A DNA stretch of 10,486 nucleotides from Candidatus Latescibacterota bacterium (lineage in GTDB: Bacteria > Latescibacterota > 4484-107 > B68-G9), in the NCBI GenBank assembly GCA_012961755.1, contig DTYS01000287.1:1-10486 (forward strand). Reading direction: 5' to 3'. How positions within the stretch are numbered: the first letter of the stretch is position 1; the number at the start of each line of letters is the position of its first letter. Below are positions 1-6,592 of the stretch, in pieces. A program made the position numbers and the translations under genes. The notes under the pieces were generated by a model. It was not told where the DNA came from, ran no database searches, and saw only the letters and a program-made list of their open reading frames with translations.

Positions 1-1
1 C

Positions 2-232
2 CCGGGTTGGGGAGGACTTCCCCCCGGAGCCCAGTTCCTCCTGACGGGGACCTGGCCTACGCCGCAGGCACAGGCCTTCTGGAACGCTTTGCAGGCCGGT
101 CAGGTTCCGTTCTGGGGGGCTCCTGCAGGAGGGTCCCAACTTGACTTCCTTAAGGCCCAGGCCGATGCCTTGAGGTCTCAGTTGGAGCAGATACAGAAGC
201 AGATAGAGCAGTTGGAGAAATCCGAAAAGTAG
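2..232 (+). CDS. C-terminal part of a DUF5320-like protein (5' end outside window)
   Basis: An open frame runs from the window edge to a TAG stop at 230-232, giving the last 76 residues. The early part is rich in Gly, Pro, Gln and Trp. The last 28 or so residues (FLKAQADALRSQLEQIQ and onward) form a strongly predicted coiled coil with Leu/Ile heptads and many Gln, Glu and Lys. This layout, a glycine-rich body with a short C-terminal coiled coil, is that of small DUF5320 proteins, which commonly lie beside NifX/NifB-domain genes, as here. The function of DUF5320 is not known. The tail closely resembles the C-terminal tail of the next protein (residues 168-200 there), which suggests that the two might pair through their coiled coils; that is inference. 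The family call rests on composition, tail and context only. Confidence 0.6.
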   Translation, partial: PGWGGLPPGAQFLLTGTWPTPQAQAFWNALQAGQVPFWGAPAGGSQLDFLKAQADALRSQLEQIQKQIEQLEKSEK

Positions 233-239
233 GGAGTTC

Positions 240-262
240 GGGGCCGGGGTATGCCCGGCCCC
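240..262 (+). terminator. GC-rich intercistronic hairpin, possible weak terminator or attenuator
   Basis: A perfect 9-bp stem (GGGGCCGGG at 240-248 with CCCGGCCCC at 254-262) closes a 5-base loop and is followed by TTAATCTT. It sits 7 bases after the upstream stop and ends 8 bases before the next Shine-Dalgarno site. The T-tract is interrupted, so termination may be partial. It could instead be an mRNA-stabilising or processing hairpin that sets different expression levels for the two genes. Confidence 0.4.
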
Positions 263-270
263 TTAATCTT

Positions 271-277
271 AAGGAGG
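271..277 (+). promoter_or_regulatory. Ribosome binding site deciding the start of the NifX-domain gene
   Basis: AAGGAGG at 271-277 lies 8 bases before the ATG at 286. A GTG at 277-279 is in the same frame but overlaps this site, so it is unlikely to be the start. Confidence 0.8.
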
Positions 278-285
278 TGAAAAGC

Positions 286-894
286 ATGAGGATAGTAGTA
301 ACTGCCACAGGCCCGGACCTGGAGGCTCAGGTGGACCCGAGGTTCGGGAGATGCGCTTACTTCATATTTGTGGACACCGATACCATGGAGTTCGAGGCTG
401 TTCCGAACCCTTACGTATCCGCGATGGGTGGAGCCGGAATACAGGCCGCCCAGCTTGTGGCCAACAAGGGTGCCACGGCTGTGCTTTCCGGGGCCTTCGG
501 CCCGAACGCAGCCCAGACCCTTTCGGCCGTCGGGGTACAGATGTATCCCAACGTTATGGGCACCGTTCGGGAGGCGGTGGAGAGGTTCAAGAGGGGGGAG
601 CTGCAGGCCACTTTCCAGGCCACCGCGCCTCCCTTCGCGGCAGGAGGTGGGTTCGGCATGGGGATGGGCCGTGGTATGGGCAGAGGGATGGGAAGGGGCA
701 TGGGGAGAGGAGGTTGGGGTATGGGAAGGGGGGGATGGGGTATGGGCTTCACCCCCTCCCAACAGGTCGCTCCCCCTCAGCAGACATCCCAGCAGGATGT
801 AGAAGCCCTTAAACAGCAGGCCAAGCAGCTCTCACAGCAGCTCGAGGAGATAAGGAGGAGGATAGAGGAGCTGGAGAAGAAGCAGGGGAAGTAA
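286..894 (+). CDS. NifX/NifB-C-type (dinitrogenase Fe-Mo cofactor) domain protein with Gly/Met/Arg-rich linker and coiled-coil tail
   Basis: A protein of 202 residues. Residues 1-110 match the dinitrogenase iron-molybdenum cofactor domain: it opens MRIVVTATGPDLEAQVDPRF, has the typical DPRFGR-C-YF segment at 18-26, then an AMGGAGIQAAQLV helix and a central GATAVLSGAFGPNA strand-turn. Stand-alone domains of this family are about 110-130 residues and bind Fe-S or Fe-Mo-type clusters in characterised members. No nif genes are seen, so a role in nitrogen fixation is not implied. Residues 119-154 are a low-complexity stretch of GMGRG and GGWGMG units. Residues 168-200 are a coiled coil like that ending the upstream protein. 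The added tail resembles a DUF5320-type C-terminus fused to the NifX domain. The ATG at 286 is chosen because AAGGAGG lies 8 bases upstream. The domain call is firm; the tail's role is unknown. Confidence 0.9.
   Translation: MRIVVTATGPDLEAQVDPRFGRCAYFIFVDTDTMEFEAVPNPYVSAMGGAGIQAAQLVANKGATAVLSGAFGPNAAQTLSAVGVQMYPNVMGTVREAVERFKRGELQATFQATAPPFAAGGGFGMGMGRGMGRGMGRGMGRGGWGMGRGGWGMGFTPSQQVAPPQQTSQQDVEALKQQAKQLSQQLEEIRRRIEELEKKQGK
640..747 (+). repeat. Degenerate short tandem repeats coding a Gly/Met/Arg-rich linker
   Basis: Units close to GGNATGGGNAGRGG recur in frame and encode GMGRG four times, then GGWGMG twice (residues 119-154 of the NifX-domain protein). The DNA is almost purely purine on the + strand. 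Slippage could change the linker length between strains. Confidence 0.7.
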
Positions 895-931
895 GACCCC
901 TTGCTTGACCGACCATCTTGGATTATCTTAG

Positions 932-1744
932 ATGCGAATAGTTTTCCTGTGCGATAACCGGGCCCAGGGACCCTTCGTCGCTCAGCACGGGTTGGCAGTC
1001 TGGGTCGAGGTGAGAGGGCGTAGGTTCCTCTGGGACGTAGGTCCGAACGGCCTCTGGCTTGAAAATGCCGACCGTCTCGGGATAGCTCTGGAGGATGCGG
1101 AGGCCGTCCTACTTAGCCACGGCCACTACGACCACACCGGAGGTCTAAGGGCGGTCATCGCTGGGACGGGAGGTCTCCGGGTGCTGGGCCATCCCGATGT
1201 GTTCTTGCGGAGGTTCTCGATGCGGAAGGGGGAGAGGAGGCCCATAGGTTTTCCTTTACCTCGGAAGGAGGTGGAGGACCTGGGGGCCGTATTCGAGCTC
1301 GCTGAGGGAGTCCGGAGGCTGGACGATGGGATATGGCTCACCGGGGAGGTTCCCAGGAGGACGGAATTTGAGTTGCCAGAGGAGTCCTTCAGGGCGCGAT
1401 CTGGGGAGGTGGACATCCTCAGGGACGACCAAGCCCTCGTGATCGAAACGGACAAGGGCCTCGTGGTCCTCTTGGGATGTGGACATTCCGGGGCGGTCAA
1501 CACGGTTATGTACTCCCTTGAGCTGACCGGGGGGCGTAGGGTCCTAGCCTTGGTCGGGGGGATGCACCTGCAGGACGCCCCAGAGGAGAAGGTAAGGAGG
1601 ACGGCCAGGGAACTAAATAAGCTCGGAGTAAGGAGGATCGTGGCCGCGCACTGCACGGGCTGGAGGGCCGCCTGCAGGTTGGCCGAGGCGTTCGGGGAGA
1701 GGTTCGTATATGTGGCCGCGGGGATGGAGATCAAGTTCCCGTAG
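932..1744 (+). CDS. Metallo-beta-lactamase-fold hydrolase, COG1237 type
   Basis: A protein of 270 residues with the metallo-beta-lactamase signature SHGHYDHTGG at 62-71 (H63, H65, D67, H68). Further candidate metal ligands are H185 in GCGHSG, H212 in GGMHL and H240 in AAHCTGW. The N-terminus (MRIVFLCDNRA, then QHGLAVWVE and FLWDVGPNGLWLENA) is typical of COG1237, whose members are often labelled dihydropterin ribofuranosylaminobenzene phosphate synthase after archaeal homologues. In bacteria this label is uncertain. Two metal ions in a cytoplasmic enzyme are expected from the family. The gene follows the NifX-domain gene by 37 bases and precedes the first MinD-like ATPase by 9, so it is probably part of the same operon. 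There is no clear Shine-Dalgarno site before the ATG, which was chosen because the family's conserved N-terminus begins there. The substrate is unknown. Confidence 0.9.
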   Translation: MRIVFLCDNRAQGPFVAQHGLAVWVEVRGRRFLWDVGPNGLWLENADRLGIALEDAEAVLLSHGHYDHTGGLRAVIAGTGGLRVLGHPDVFLRRFSMRKGERRPIGFPLPRKEVEDLGAVFELAEGVRRLDDGIWLTGEVPRRTEFELPEESFRARSGEVDILRDDQALVIETDKGLVVLLGCGHSGAVNTVMYSLELTGGRRVLALVGGMHLQDAPEEKVRRTARELNKLGVRRIVAAHCTGWRAACRLAEAFGERFVYVAAGMEIKFP

Positions 1745-1753
1745 AGGGAGAGG

Positions 1754-2695
1754 ATGGACTTCCAGAGGTTAAGGGCGTTAGTTGAGAAGGCCGTCCGGGA
1801 GGCCCTGGAGGAGAAGGGCAGGGTAAGGGTCCCGGAACGCAAGAAGACGAGGCCAGGGATAGTATTGGCGGTTGCGGGAGGTAAGGGTGGGACCGGGAAG
1901 ACGACGGTAGCCGTAAGCCTAGCCACGAGCATCAAGGGGCCCTTAAGGTTCTTTGACGGGGACGTGGAGGAACCGGACGCCCACCTCTTCCTCAGGCCCA
2001 TATTCAGGGAGACCGTCCCCGTGGAGGTACCAGTCCCCGAGTTCGACCTTTCTAAGTGCACTTACTGTGGAGCATGCGCCGAATTCTGCAGGTTCAACGC
2101 AATAGCGGTTGCTGGAGGGAGGCTTATATTTTTTGAAGGGTTGTGCCGCTCGTGCGGAGGATGCGCCGCCCTATGCCCTGAAGGAGCCATTTCTCCGGGG
2201 AGCAAGGAGATAGGCCAGATACTTGTGGGGGAGACGAGGGATATAAAGTTCTTCGGTGGGAGGCTCTCCCCGGGGGAGCAGATGGTGGCCCCCATACTTT
2301 GGGTCCTCGCAGGTTACAGGGAGGACGAGGCCGTAAACATAGTTGACGGGCCCCCGGGGACGGGTGCTGGAATGATAGAGGCCGTATCGGGTGCGGATTA
2401 CTGCCTATTAGTCACCGAACCGACTCCCCTGGGCCTCCACGACCTGAAGCGTTCGGCAGACGTATTGGGAATCTTAGGCGTACCCTACGGGGTCGTCCTC
2501 AACAAGGACGGGATGGGGGACGGGAGGGTGGAGAGGTTCTGCGAGGAGAACGGCATCCCAATCCTGATGCGCATCCCCTACGAGGAGAGGATAGCGGCCC
2601 TCTGCGCCAGGGGTATACCGCTTGCTGGGGAGGATCCGAAGTGGGCCAAGAGGTTCGCGGAACTTTACGGAAAGGTGCAAGAGCTGGTAACTTAA
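1754..2695 (+). CDS. MinD-like P-loop ATPase with inserted two-cluster ferredoxin domain (first of a pair)
   Basis: A protein of 313 residues in the COG1149 group. A deviant Walker A motif, GGKGGTGKTT, spans 42-51. An inserted ferredoxin domain has two cysteine sets: C102, C105, C108, C112 and C131, C134, C137, C141, the latter followed by P. Together they fit two [4Fe-4S] clusters. The later segment NIVDGPPGTGAGMIEAV is the Walker B/switch region, and VTEPTPLGLHDLKR follows as in MinD relatives. Family members probably couple ATP hydrolysis to electron transfer or cluster delivery; this has not been shown for this pair. It has about 38 residues before the usual first strand, including a charged helix (LRALVEKAVREALEEKG), which is longer than the common short N-terminus. 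The ATG at 1754 has a purine-rich GGGAGAGG site upstream. The next gene starts inside its 3' end. Confidence 0.92.
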   Translation: MDFQRLRALVEKAVREALEEKGRVRVPERKKTRPGIVLAVAGGKGGTGKTTVAVSLATSIKGPLRFFDGDVEEPDAHLFLRPIFRETVPVEVPVPEFDLSKCTYCGACAEFCRFNAIAVAGGRLIFFEGLCRSCGGCAALCPEGAISPGSKEIGQILVGETRDIKFFGGRLSPGEQMVAPILWVLAGYREDEAVNIVDGPPGTGAGMIEAVSGADYCLLVTEPTPLGLHDLKRSADVLGILGVPYGVVLNKDGMGDGRVERFCEENGIPILMRIPYEERIAALCARGIPLAGEDPKWAKRFAELYGKVQELVT

Positions 2696-3555
2696 GGCAA
2701 TTAGTGATAGCCGGAGGTAAGGGGGGGACCGGGAAGACTACGCTTGCGACCTCTTTCTTGGCCCTCTCGGGGTCCGGGGTCTTAGTGGATTGCGATGTCG
2801 ACGCACCTAACGCCCACCTTCTACTGGGGTCCGTAACCGATGAGCAGGTCGTCGGGACGGTGGAAGGTTATGTGGCGAGGATAGATGAGACCGCATGTAC
2901 GAGGTGTGGAACGTGCGAGGAAGCTTGTTTCTTCTACGCCATACAGGAGTTCCGTGTGGAGGAGGTGTTCTGCAGGGGGTGTGCGGTCTGCACTATGGCC
3001 TGTCCGGTAGGGGCGATATCTATGGCCGAAAGGAAGGTCGGGGACGTAAGGGTGGCAAGGACGGACTACGGTCCCTTGGTCTGGGGGGAGCTCGCCTATG
3101 GGGAGGCAGGCACGGGCAAGTTCATAAACGCCCTAAGGGATGTTGGAGGGGAGGTGGCCTTGAGGGAGTCCTCCGAGCTCATCTTCGTAGATGCCTCGGC
3201 TGGGATAGGTTGTCCGCTCATATCCTCAATAACTGGAGCAGACCTCATGCTGGCGGTGGCCGAACCCACGGTATCCGGGAAGAGCGACTTAGAGAGGGCG
3301 CTCAGGGTGGCAAGACACTTCGGGGTGAGGGCCCTGGTCTGCGTGAACAGGTACGACCTACACGAGCCCAAGGCTAAGGAGGTCGAAAGGATGGCCCGGG
3401 AGGTGGGTGCTGAGCCCGTGGGCCGGATACCCTACGATCCTGAGGTAGTAAAGGCCGTTGTGGAGGGGATGCCAGTGGTGGCCGTATCCGACGGTCCTGC
3501 TGCCGGGGCGATAAGGGAGGTCTTCGGGAGGGTGATGGAAAGGTTGTTCGAGTAG
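2641..3555 (+). CDS. MinD-like P-loop ATPase with inserted two-cluster ferredoxin domain (second of a pair)
   Basis: A 304-residue protein if read from GTG 2641, and a paralogue of the preceding gene. The Walker A motif GGKGGTGKTT is at 25-34. Ferredoxin cysteines are C86, C89, C92, C96 and C111, C114, C117, C121 (then P). LIFVDASAGIGCPLISSI is the Walker B/switch region, with the usual DGPPG replaced by DASAG, as is typical of the second partner of such pairs. VAEPTVSGKSDLERAL follows. The start is uncertain. GTG 2641 has GGAGG seven bases upstream and overlaps the previous gene by 55 bases. GTG 2704 lies just after that gene but would remove most of the first beta-strand (RQLVIAGG), so the earlier start is preferred. 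The two ATPases probably act as a heteromer, as is commonly proposed for these tandem pairs. Confidence 0.9.
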   Translation: MGQEVRGTLRKGARAGNLRQLVIAGGKGGTGKTTLATSFLALSGSGVLVDCDVDAPNAHLLLGSVTDEQVVGTVEGYVARIDETACTRCGTCEEACFFYAIQEFRVEEVFCRGCAVCTMACPVGAISMAERKVGDVRVARTDYGPLVWGELAYGEAGTGKFINALRDVGGEVALRESSELIFVDASAGIGCPLISSITGADLMLAVAEPTVSGKSDLERALRVARHFGVRALVCVNRYDLHEPKAKEVERMAREVGAEPVGRIPYDPEVVKAVVEGMPVVAVSDGPAAGAIREVFGRVMERLFE

Positions 3556-3578
3556 GGAAACCGTCGCTTGGGGGGAGG

Positions 3579-3736
3579 ATGAAGGTAAGATGCAGGTACC
3601 ATTCGAGTAGGGATGCCTACGCCGTATGCCAGAAGTACTCCATAGGATACTGCGTCACTGCTCAAATCCTAAGGCATACTGTGACTATCGCCTGCAATGT
3701 ATGATATGGGCCATGTGCGAGCAGGGGATGGACTAG
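3579..3736 (+). pseudogene. Small cysteine-rich protein, split by a one-base frame change
   Basis: An ATG at 3579 follows GGGGGGAGG and reads MKVRCRYHSSRDAYAVCQK, then YSIGYC, ending in this frame at TGA 3702. Another frame continues from about 3659 as CSNPKAYCDYRLQC, then MIWAMCEQGMD, ending at TAG 3734-3736. Joined near 3654-3658 by one added base, the pieces give a protein of about 52 residues with the layout C-x-YH-x(3)-RDA-x-AVC, GYC-x(2)-C, P-x-x-YC-x-YR-x(2)-C-x-IW-x(2)-C. I recall small proteins of this layout beside MinD-like ATPases and NifX-type genes in anaerobes; they have no assigned function and probably bind metal. The break may be a sequencing error or real decay. Codons before and after the break look equally well kept, so any decay would be recent. 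Confidence 0.65.
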
Positions 3737-3825
3737 ACCGGTTCCCTTGATCTCCATAAGCAAGGAAGTGCCCTATAGTAAGGAGCATACCCAGGAGGTT
3801 ATCTTGAGAAAAAAAGGAGGGTGAT

Positions 3826-4074
3826 ATGCCGACCTACGATTACGTGTGCGAGGAGTGCGGGCATAGGTTCGAGAAGTTCCAGAGCATGACCGAAGAGCCC
3901 GTAAAGATCTGCCCCGAATGTGGAGGTCGTGTGAGGAGGCTCCTTTCGGGGGGAGGTGGGATAATATTTAAGGGCTCAGGCTTCTACGCGACGGACTATA
4001 AGAAGAGCGATGGGGCTTGTTGCGGGACGACCAGCCCCTGCGACAACCCCAAGCGCTGCTGCGGGAGGTACTGA
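3826..4074 (+). CDS. FmdB-type zinc-ribbon protein
   Basis: A protein of 82 residues. MPTYDYVCEECGHRFEKFQS is the classic FmdB family start, with zinc-ribbon cysteine pairs C8/C11 and C29/C32, then RRLLSGGGGIIFKGSGFYATDY as in the family. The tail adds C65, C66, C72, C78 and C79 in a short cysteine-rich end, which many relatives have in some form. The family name comes from a putative regulator near formamidase genes; the molecular role is generally unknown, and binding of one zinc ion is expected. The start is supported by AAAGGAGG a few bases upstream. It lies about 90 bases after the broken cysteine-rich gene and is the last gene of the first module. Confidence 0.9.
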   Translation: MPTYDYVCEECGHRFEKFQSMTEEPVKICPECGGRVRRLLSGGGGIIFKGSGFYATDYKKSDGACCGTTSPCDNPKRCCGRY

Positions 4075-4099
4075 AATGGTAGACATCTGTATGGAACCT

Positions 4100-4206
4100 A
4101 AGGATTCCGTTGAGCACTTTTCTGTCATCGAGGCGAGGCATCCTCTTCTTGAGATAAGGCCCTGGAGGAAGCTCCATTGCTCGTCTGTGAGTTCTCTGAA
4201 TCCCAT
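4100..4206 (-). pseudogene. N-terminal remnant of an IS5-type transposase, frameshifted
   Basis: On the minus strand an ATG at 4206-4204 follows AAGGAGG and reads MGFRELTDEQWSFLQGLIS. This resembles the start of IS5-group (DUF4096-type) transposases, where LTDEQW is a hallmark. At about 4150 the similarity moves to another minus frame, KKRMPRLDDRKVLNGIL, matching the family's next block (R-DDRKV-NGIL). After about 4100 nothing further resembles a transposase, and the fmdB-type gene ends at 4074. Only some 36 codons of a normal 100-270 remain, with no DDE residues, so it cannot move. I did not find a convincing pair of terminal inverted repeats; the outer end, if present, would lie near 4207-4260. 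Confidence 0.7.
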
Positions 4207-4314
4207 CGCTTCCTCCTTGGAATGGAAACTCTCACATTAAGAGATAACCTTTCGCCCCGAATTTTGCAACAAGTTCTATATATTGTTTTCTTAAATATAG
4301 TCATCGAACATCAC

Positions 4315-4341
4315 TTAACAGTGACCGAGACAGGGTACAAT
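4315..4341 (+). promoter_or_regulatory. Possible sigma-70-type promoter for the aldo/keto reductase operon
   Basis: TTAACA (4315-4320) and TACAAT (4336-4341) are separated by 15 bases, which is shorter than the ideal 17. They sit in the AT-richest part of the window (about 4240-4345), 26 bases before the ATG at 4368. No other clear -35/-10 pair was seen there. Position and composition favour a promoter, but the short spacer keeps this tentative. Confidence 0.35.
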
Positions 4342-4367
4342 GAAGCGATTGAGATGGAGGAACGAGG

Positions 4368-5516
4368 ATGCAGTACCGAGCGTACGGGAGCACCGACATG
4401 ATGGTATCGGCCTTAGGCTTCGGAGCTATGCGCCTTCCCCATCACGAGGACGGGACCTGCAATTACGATAAGGCCGTCCCCCTGCTGAGAAGGGGGATAG
4501 AACTCGGAATAAACTTCATAGACAGCGCATGGGGCTACCTCAGGGGGACGAGCGAAGTGGCCGTCGGGATGGCGATAAAGGGATACGACAGGGAGAAGAT
4601 CTACCTTTCTACGAAGGCTCCTGTGGATACCGAAGGGCAGGCCAAGGCGGACAACTGGTGGAAGATGTTGGAGGAATGCTTAAAGCGTTTGGACACGGAC
4701 CGGATAGATTTCATGCACTTCCATAATATAGCCTGGGACAGGTTCAAAAATTGGGTGGCGGTTCCAGGAGGTGCATTAGAGGCCGCGTACAGGGCCCTGG
4801 ACCAGGGTATAATCCGCCACCTTTGCTTCTCCAGTCACGACACTCCGGAGAACATAAGGAAACTTATAGATACAGGGGAGTTCTCGGGCATGCTGGTTCA
4901 GTACAACCTTTTGGACCGCACCAACGAGGAGGTCATAGTCTATGCTCATAGTAAGGGCATGGGGGTTGAGGTAATGGGGCCTGTGGGAGGAGGTAGGCTC
5001 GGAGTACCGTCGCCCGAGATACAGAGGATGATACCTGAAGGGATAAAGAGCACTCCGGAGATAGCCCTGCGCTTTGTCCTGGCTAACCCGAACGTGAGCG
5101 TGGCACTTTCGGGGATGAACGAGATAAGGCAGATAGAGGAAAACGTGGCCACGGCCTCCCGGGAGGAGCCCTTAAGCCCTGAAGAATTGGCCCAGATAAG
5201 GGCCGCGTTGGACCAGATGCAGTGCCTGGCGGAACTTTACTGCACCGGCTGCGAATATTGCATGCCCTGTCCGAACGGGGTCGACGTCCCCGAGAACTTC
5301 CGCCTCATGAACTACCACAGGATCTACGGCCTCACAGAATACGCCCGCAGGGAATACGCTAAGCTCGGCCAGAGGAAGGACCCTCAGGGGGAGCTTCGGC
5401 CTGCATGGGCTGCTGCCTGTAAGGAGTGCGGCAGGTGCGAATCCAAGTGTCCCCAGAACATCCCCATAATAGAGCAGTTGAAGGAGGTGCACGAGACGTT
5501 AAGGGAGGCAGGATGA
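4368..5516 (+). CDS. Aldo/keto reductase with C-terminal [4Fe-4S] dicluster domain (COG1453 type)
   Basis: A protein of 382 residues. The N-terminal 280 or so form an AKR TIM barrel: MQYRAYGSTDMMVSALGFGA opens it, D52 and Y57 lie in FIDSAWGY, K83 in STKAPV, and H119 in FMHFHN, together a plausible D-Y-K-H catalytic set. The C-terminal 90 residues carry C292, C295, C298, C301 (CTGCEYCMPCP) and C351, C354, C357, C361, followed by P, as in ferredoxin-like dicluster domains. Such fusions are widespread in anaerobes and are predicted oxidoreductases that could pass electrons between NAD(P)H or a substrate and ferredoxin. The substrate is unknown. The ATG at 4368 has GGAGG seven bases upstream. The stop overlaps the next start (ATGA), so the two genes are translationally coupled and this enzyme likely serves the URO-D pathway. 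Confidence 0.92.
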   Translation: MQYRAYGSTDMMVSALGFGAMRLPHHEDGTCNYDKAVPLLRRGIELGINFIDSAWGYLRGTSEVAVGMAIKGYDREKIYLSTKAPVDTEGQAKADNWWKMLEECLKRLDTDRIDFMHFHNIAWDRFKNWVAVPGGALEAAYRALDQGIIRHLCFSSHDTPENIRKLIDTGEFSGMLVQYNLLDRTNEEVIVYAHSKGMGVEVMGPVGGGRLGVPSPEIQRMIPEGIKSTPEIALRFVLANPNVSVALSGMNEIRQIEENVATASREEPLSPEELAQIRAALDQMQCLAELYCTGCEYCMPCPNGVDVPENFRLMNYHRIYGLTEYARREYAKLGQRKDPQGELRPAWAAACKECGRCESKCPQNIPIIEQLKEVHETLREAG

Positions 5517-6583
5517 AGGTCCCTTTGAAGAAGCCGAACCCGGACTCAGAAAGGTTCATAAGGTGTCTCTTAGGGGAGGGAGTTCCCGAGAGGCCCCCTC
5601 TCGTGGAGTACACAGTCGACCATGTGGTGATGAAGCCCATAGTCACTGAGCTTATGGGGAGGGAGTGGGCCGAGCCGGAGGACTCCCAAGCTGTATACTG
5701 GGACAACGTGATAGATTTCTGGTACAGGATGGGCTACGATTTCGTAAGGATGGAGCTTTCCCTCCCCTTCAGGAGGAACTTCCTCTTAGCTCCGGACACG
5801 GCACCTCAGGCCGAGGGTGACAGGTCCTGGGCCGATGAGCACCGTGGGACGATAACTACATGGGAGGACTTCGAAAGGTACGATTGGCCCTCTGTGGACG
5901 AGGCCGACTTCTTCCCGTACGAGTACGTGGACTCCCACCTTCCCGAGGGGATGGGTCTTATGGTCTCGCACGGAGGGGGGATGTGCGAGCACCTCACATG
6001 GATAATGTCTTACGAGGGATTGTGCTTCGCCCTATACGATTCTCCCGAGCTCGTCCAGGCCATATGCGAGCGACTGGGGAGCTTGATGGAGGCTTACTAC
6101 GAGAGACTTTTGGAGCTTGAACATCTTATAGCCATATTTCCAGGGGACGATATGGGCTTCCGCACGGGGACCCTGATAAGCCCCGAGCACCTTCGGGAGT
6201 ACATCCTTCCATGGCACAGGAAGTTCTCCGATATGGCGCATGAGAGGGGAATACCTTACTTCCTCCACAGCTGCGGGAACGTAGAGGCCGTAATGGAGGA
6301 CCTCATAGGGTACGTGGGGATAGATGGGAAGCATTCGTTCGAGGATGCGATAATGCCCGCATGGAAGTTTCACGAGAAGTATGGGGATAGGATAGCGACC
6401 CTCGGAGGGGTCGATGTGCATGTGCTATCTTACTCGGACGAGGATGGAGTCAGGAGGTACGTGCGGAAGCTTATAGACACCTGTGCCCCGAAGGGGATGT
6501 TCGCGGTCGGTTCGGGGAACTCCATCCCGAGCTACGTCCCTGTAGAGAACTACCTCGCTATGTTGGACGAGGCTTTAAGTTAA
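5513..6583 (+). CDS. URO-D superfamily protein with His-x-Cys motif (methyltransferase-like, not HemE)
   Basis: A protein of 356 residues from the ATG at 5513, which overlaps the previous stop as ATGA and follows GGGAGG. The same frame is open further upstream, but that stretch lies inside the reductase gene and has no family similarity. URO-D fold marks include GDDMGFRTG at 211-219, YFLHSCGNVEAVMEDLI (H252, C254), then LGGVDVH and GSGNSIPSYVPVENYLAML near the end. The PxWxMRQAGR signature of true uroporphyrinogen decarboxylase is missing, so heme synthesis is unlikely. In MtaA/CmuA-type methyltransferases zinc is held by His-x-Cys and a later Cys. Here the late site reads GSGNS without Cys, though C324 is nearby. 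A corrinoid- or thiol-linked methyl transfer role is therefore possible but not proven. No corrinoid protein is in the window. Confidence 0.88.
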   Translation: MKVPLKKPNPDSERFIRCLLGEGVPERPPLVEYTVDHVVMKPIVTELMGREWAEPEDSQAVYWDNVIDFWYRMGYDFVRMELSLPFRRNFLLAPDTAPQAEGDRSWADEHRGTITTWEDFERYDWPSVDEADFFPYEYVDSHLPEGMGLMVSHGGGMCEHLTWIMSYEGLCFALYDSPELVQAICERLGSLMEAYYERLLELEHLIAIFPGDDMGFRTGTLISPEHLREYILPWHRKFSDMAHERGIPYFLHSCGNVEAVMEDLIGYVGIDGKHSFEDAIMPAWKFHEKYGDRIATLGGVDVHVLSYSDEDGVRRYVRKLIDTCAPKGMFAVGSGNSIPSYVPVENYLAMLDEALS

Positions 6584-6592
6584 GGAGGATAT

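Noticed and set aside
277..285. GTG at 277 as start of the NifX-domain protein
   Set aside because: It overlaps the AAGGAGG ribosome site; the ATG at 286 is correctly spaced and matches the family N-terminus.
178..762. Minus-strand open frame of 194 codons
   Set aside because: Its product is Pro/His/Ser-rich and mirrors the NifX gene and its GC-rich repeat; no family features or ribosome site.
1126..2061. Minus-strand open frame of 311 codons
   Set aside because: It is the complement of the metallo-beta-lactamase and first ATPase genes, both with clear motifs, and its Ser/Pro/Arg-rich product has no recognisable motif.
3747..3779. TTGATC and TATAGT as a promoter for the zinc-ribbon gene
   Set aside because: The 21-base spacing is too long for a sigma-70-type promoter and nothing else supports it.
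5426..5512. Upstream extension of the first URO-D gene
   Set aside because: It lies inside the reductase's ferredoxin domain and encodes no family sequence; the ATG at 5513 has a ribosome site and the typical ATGA coupling.
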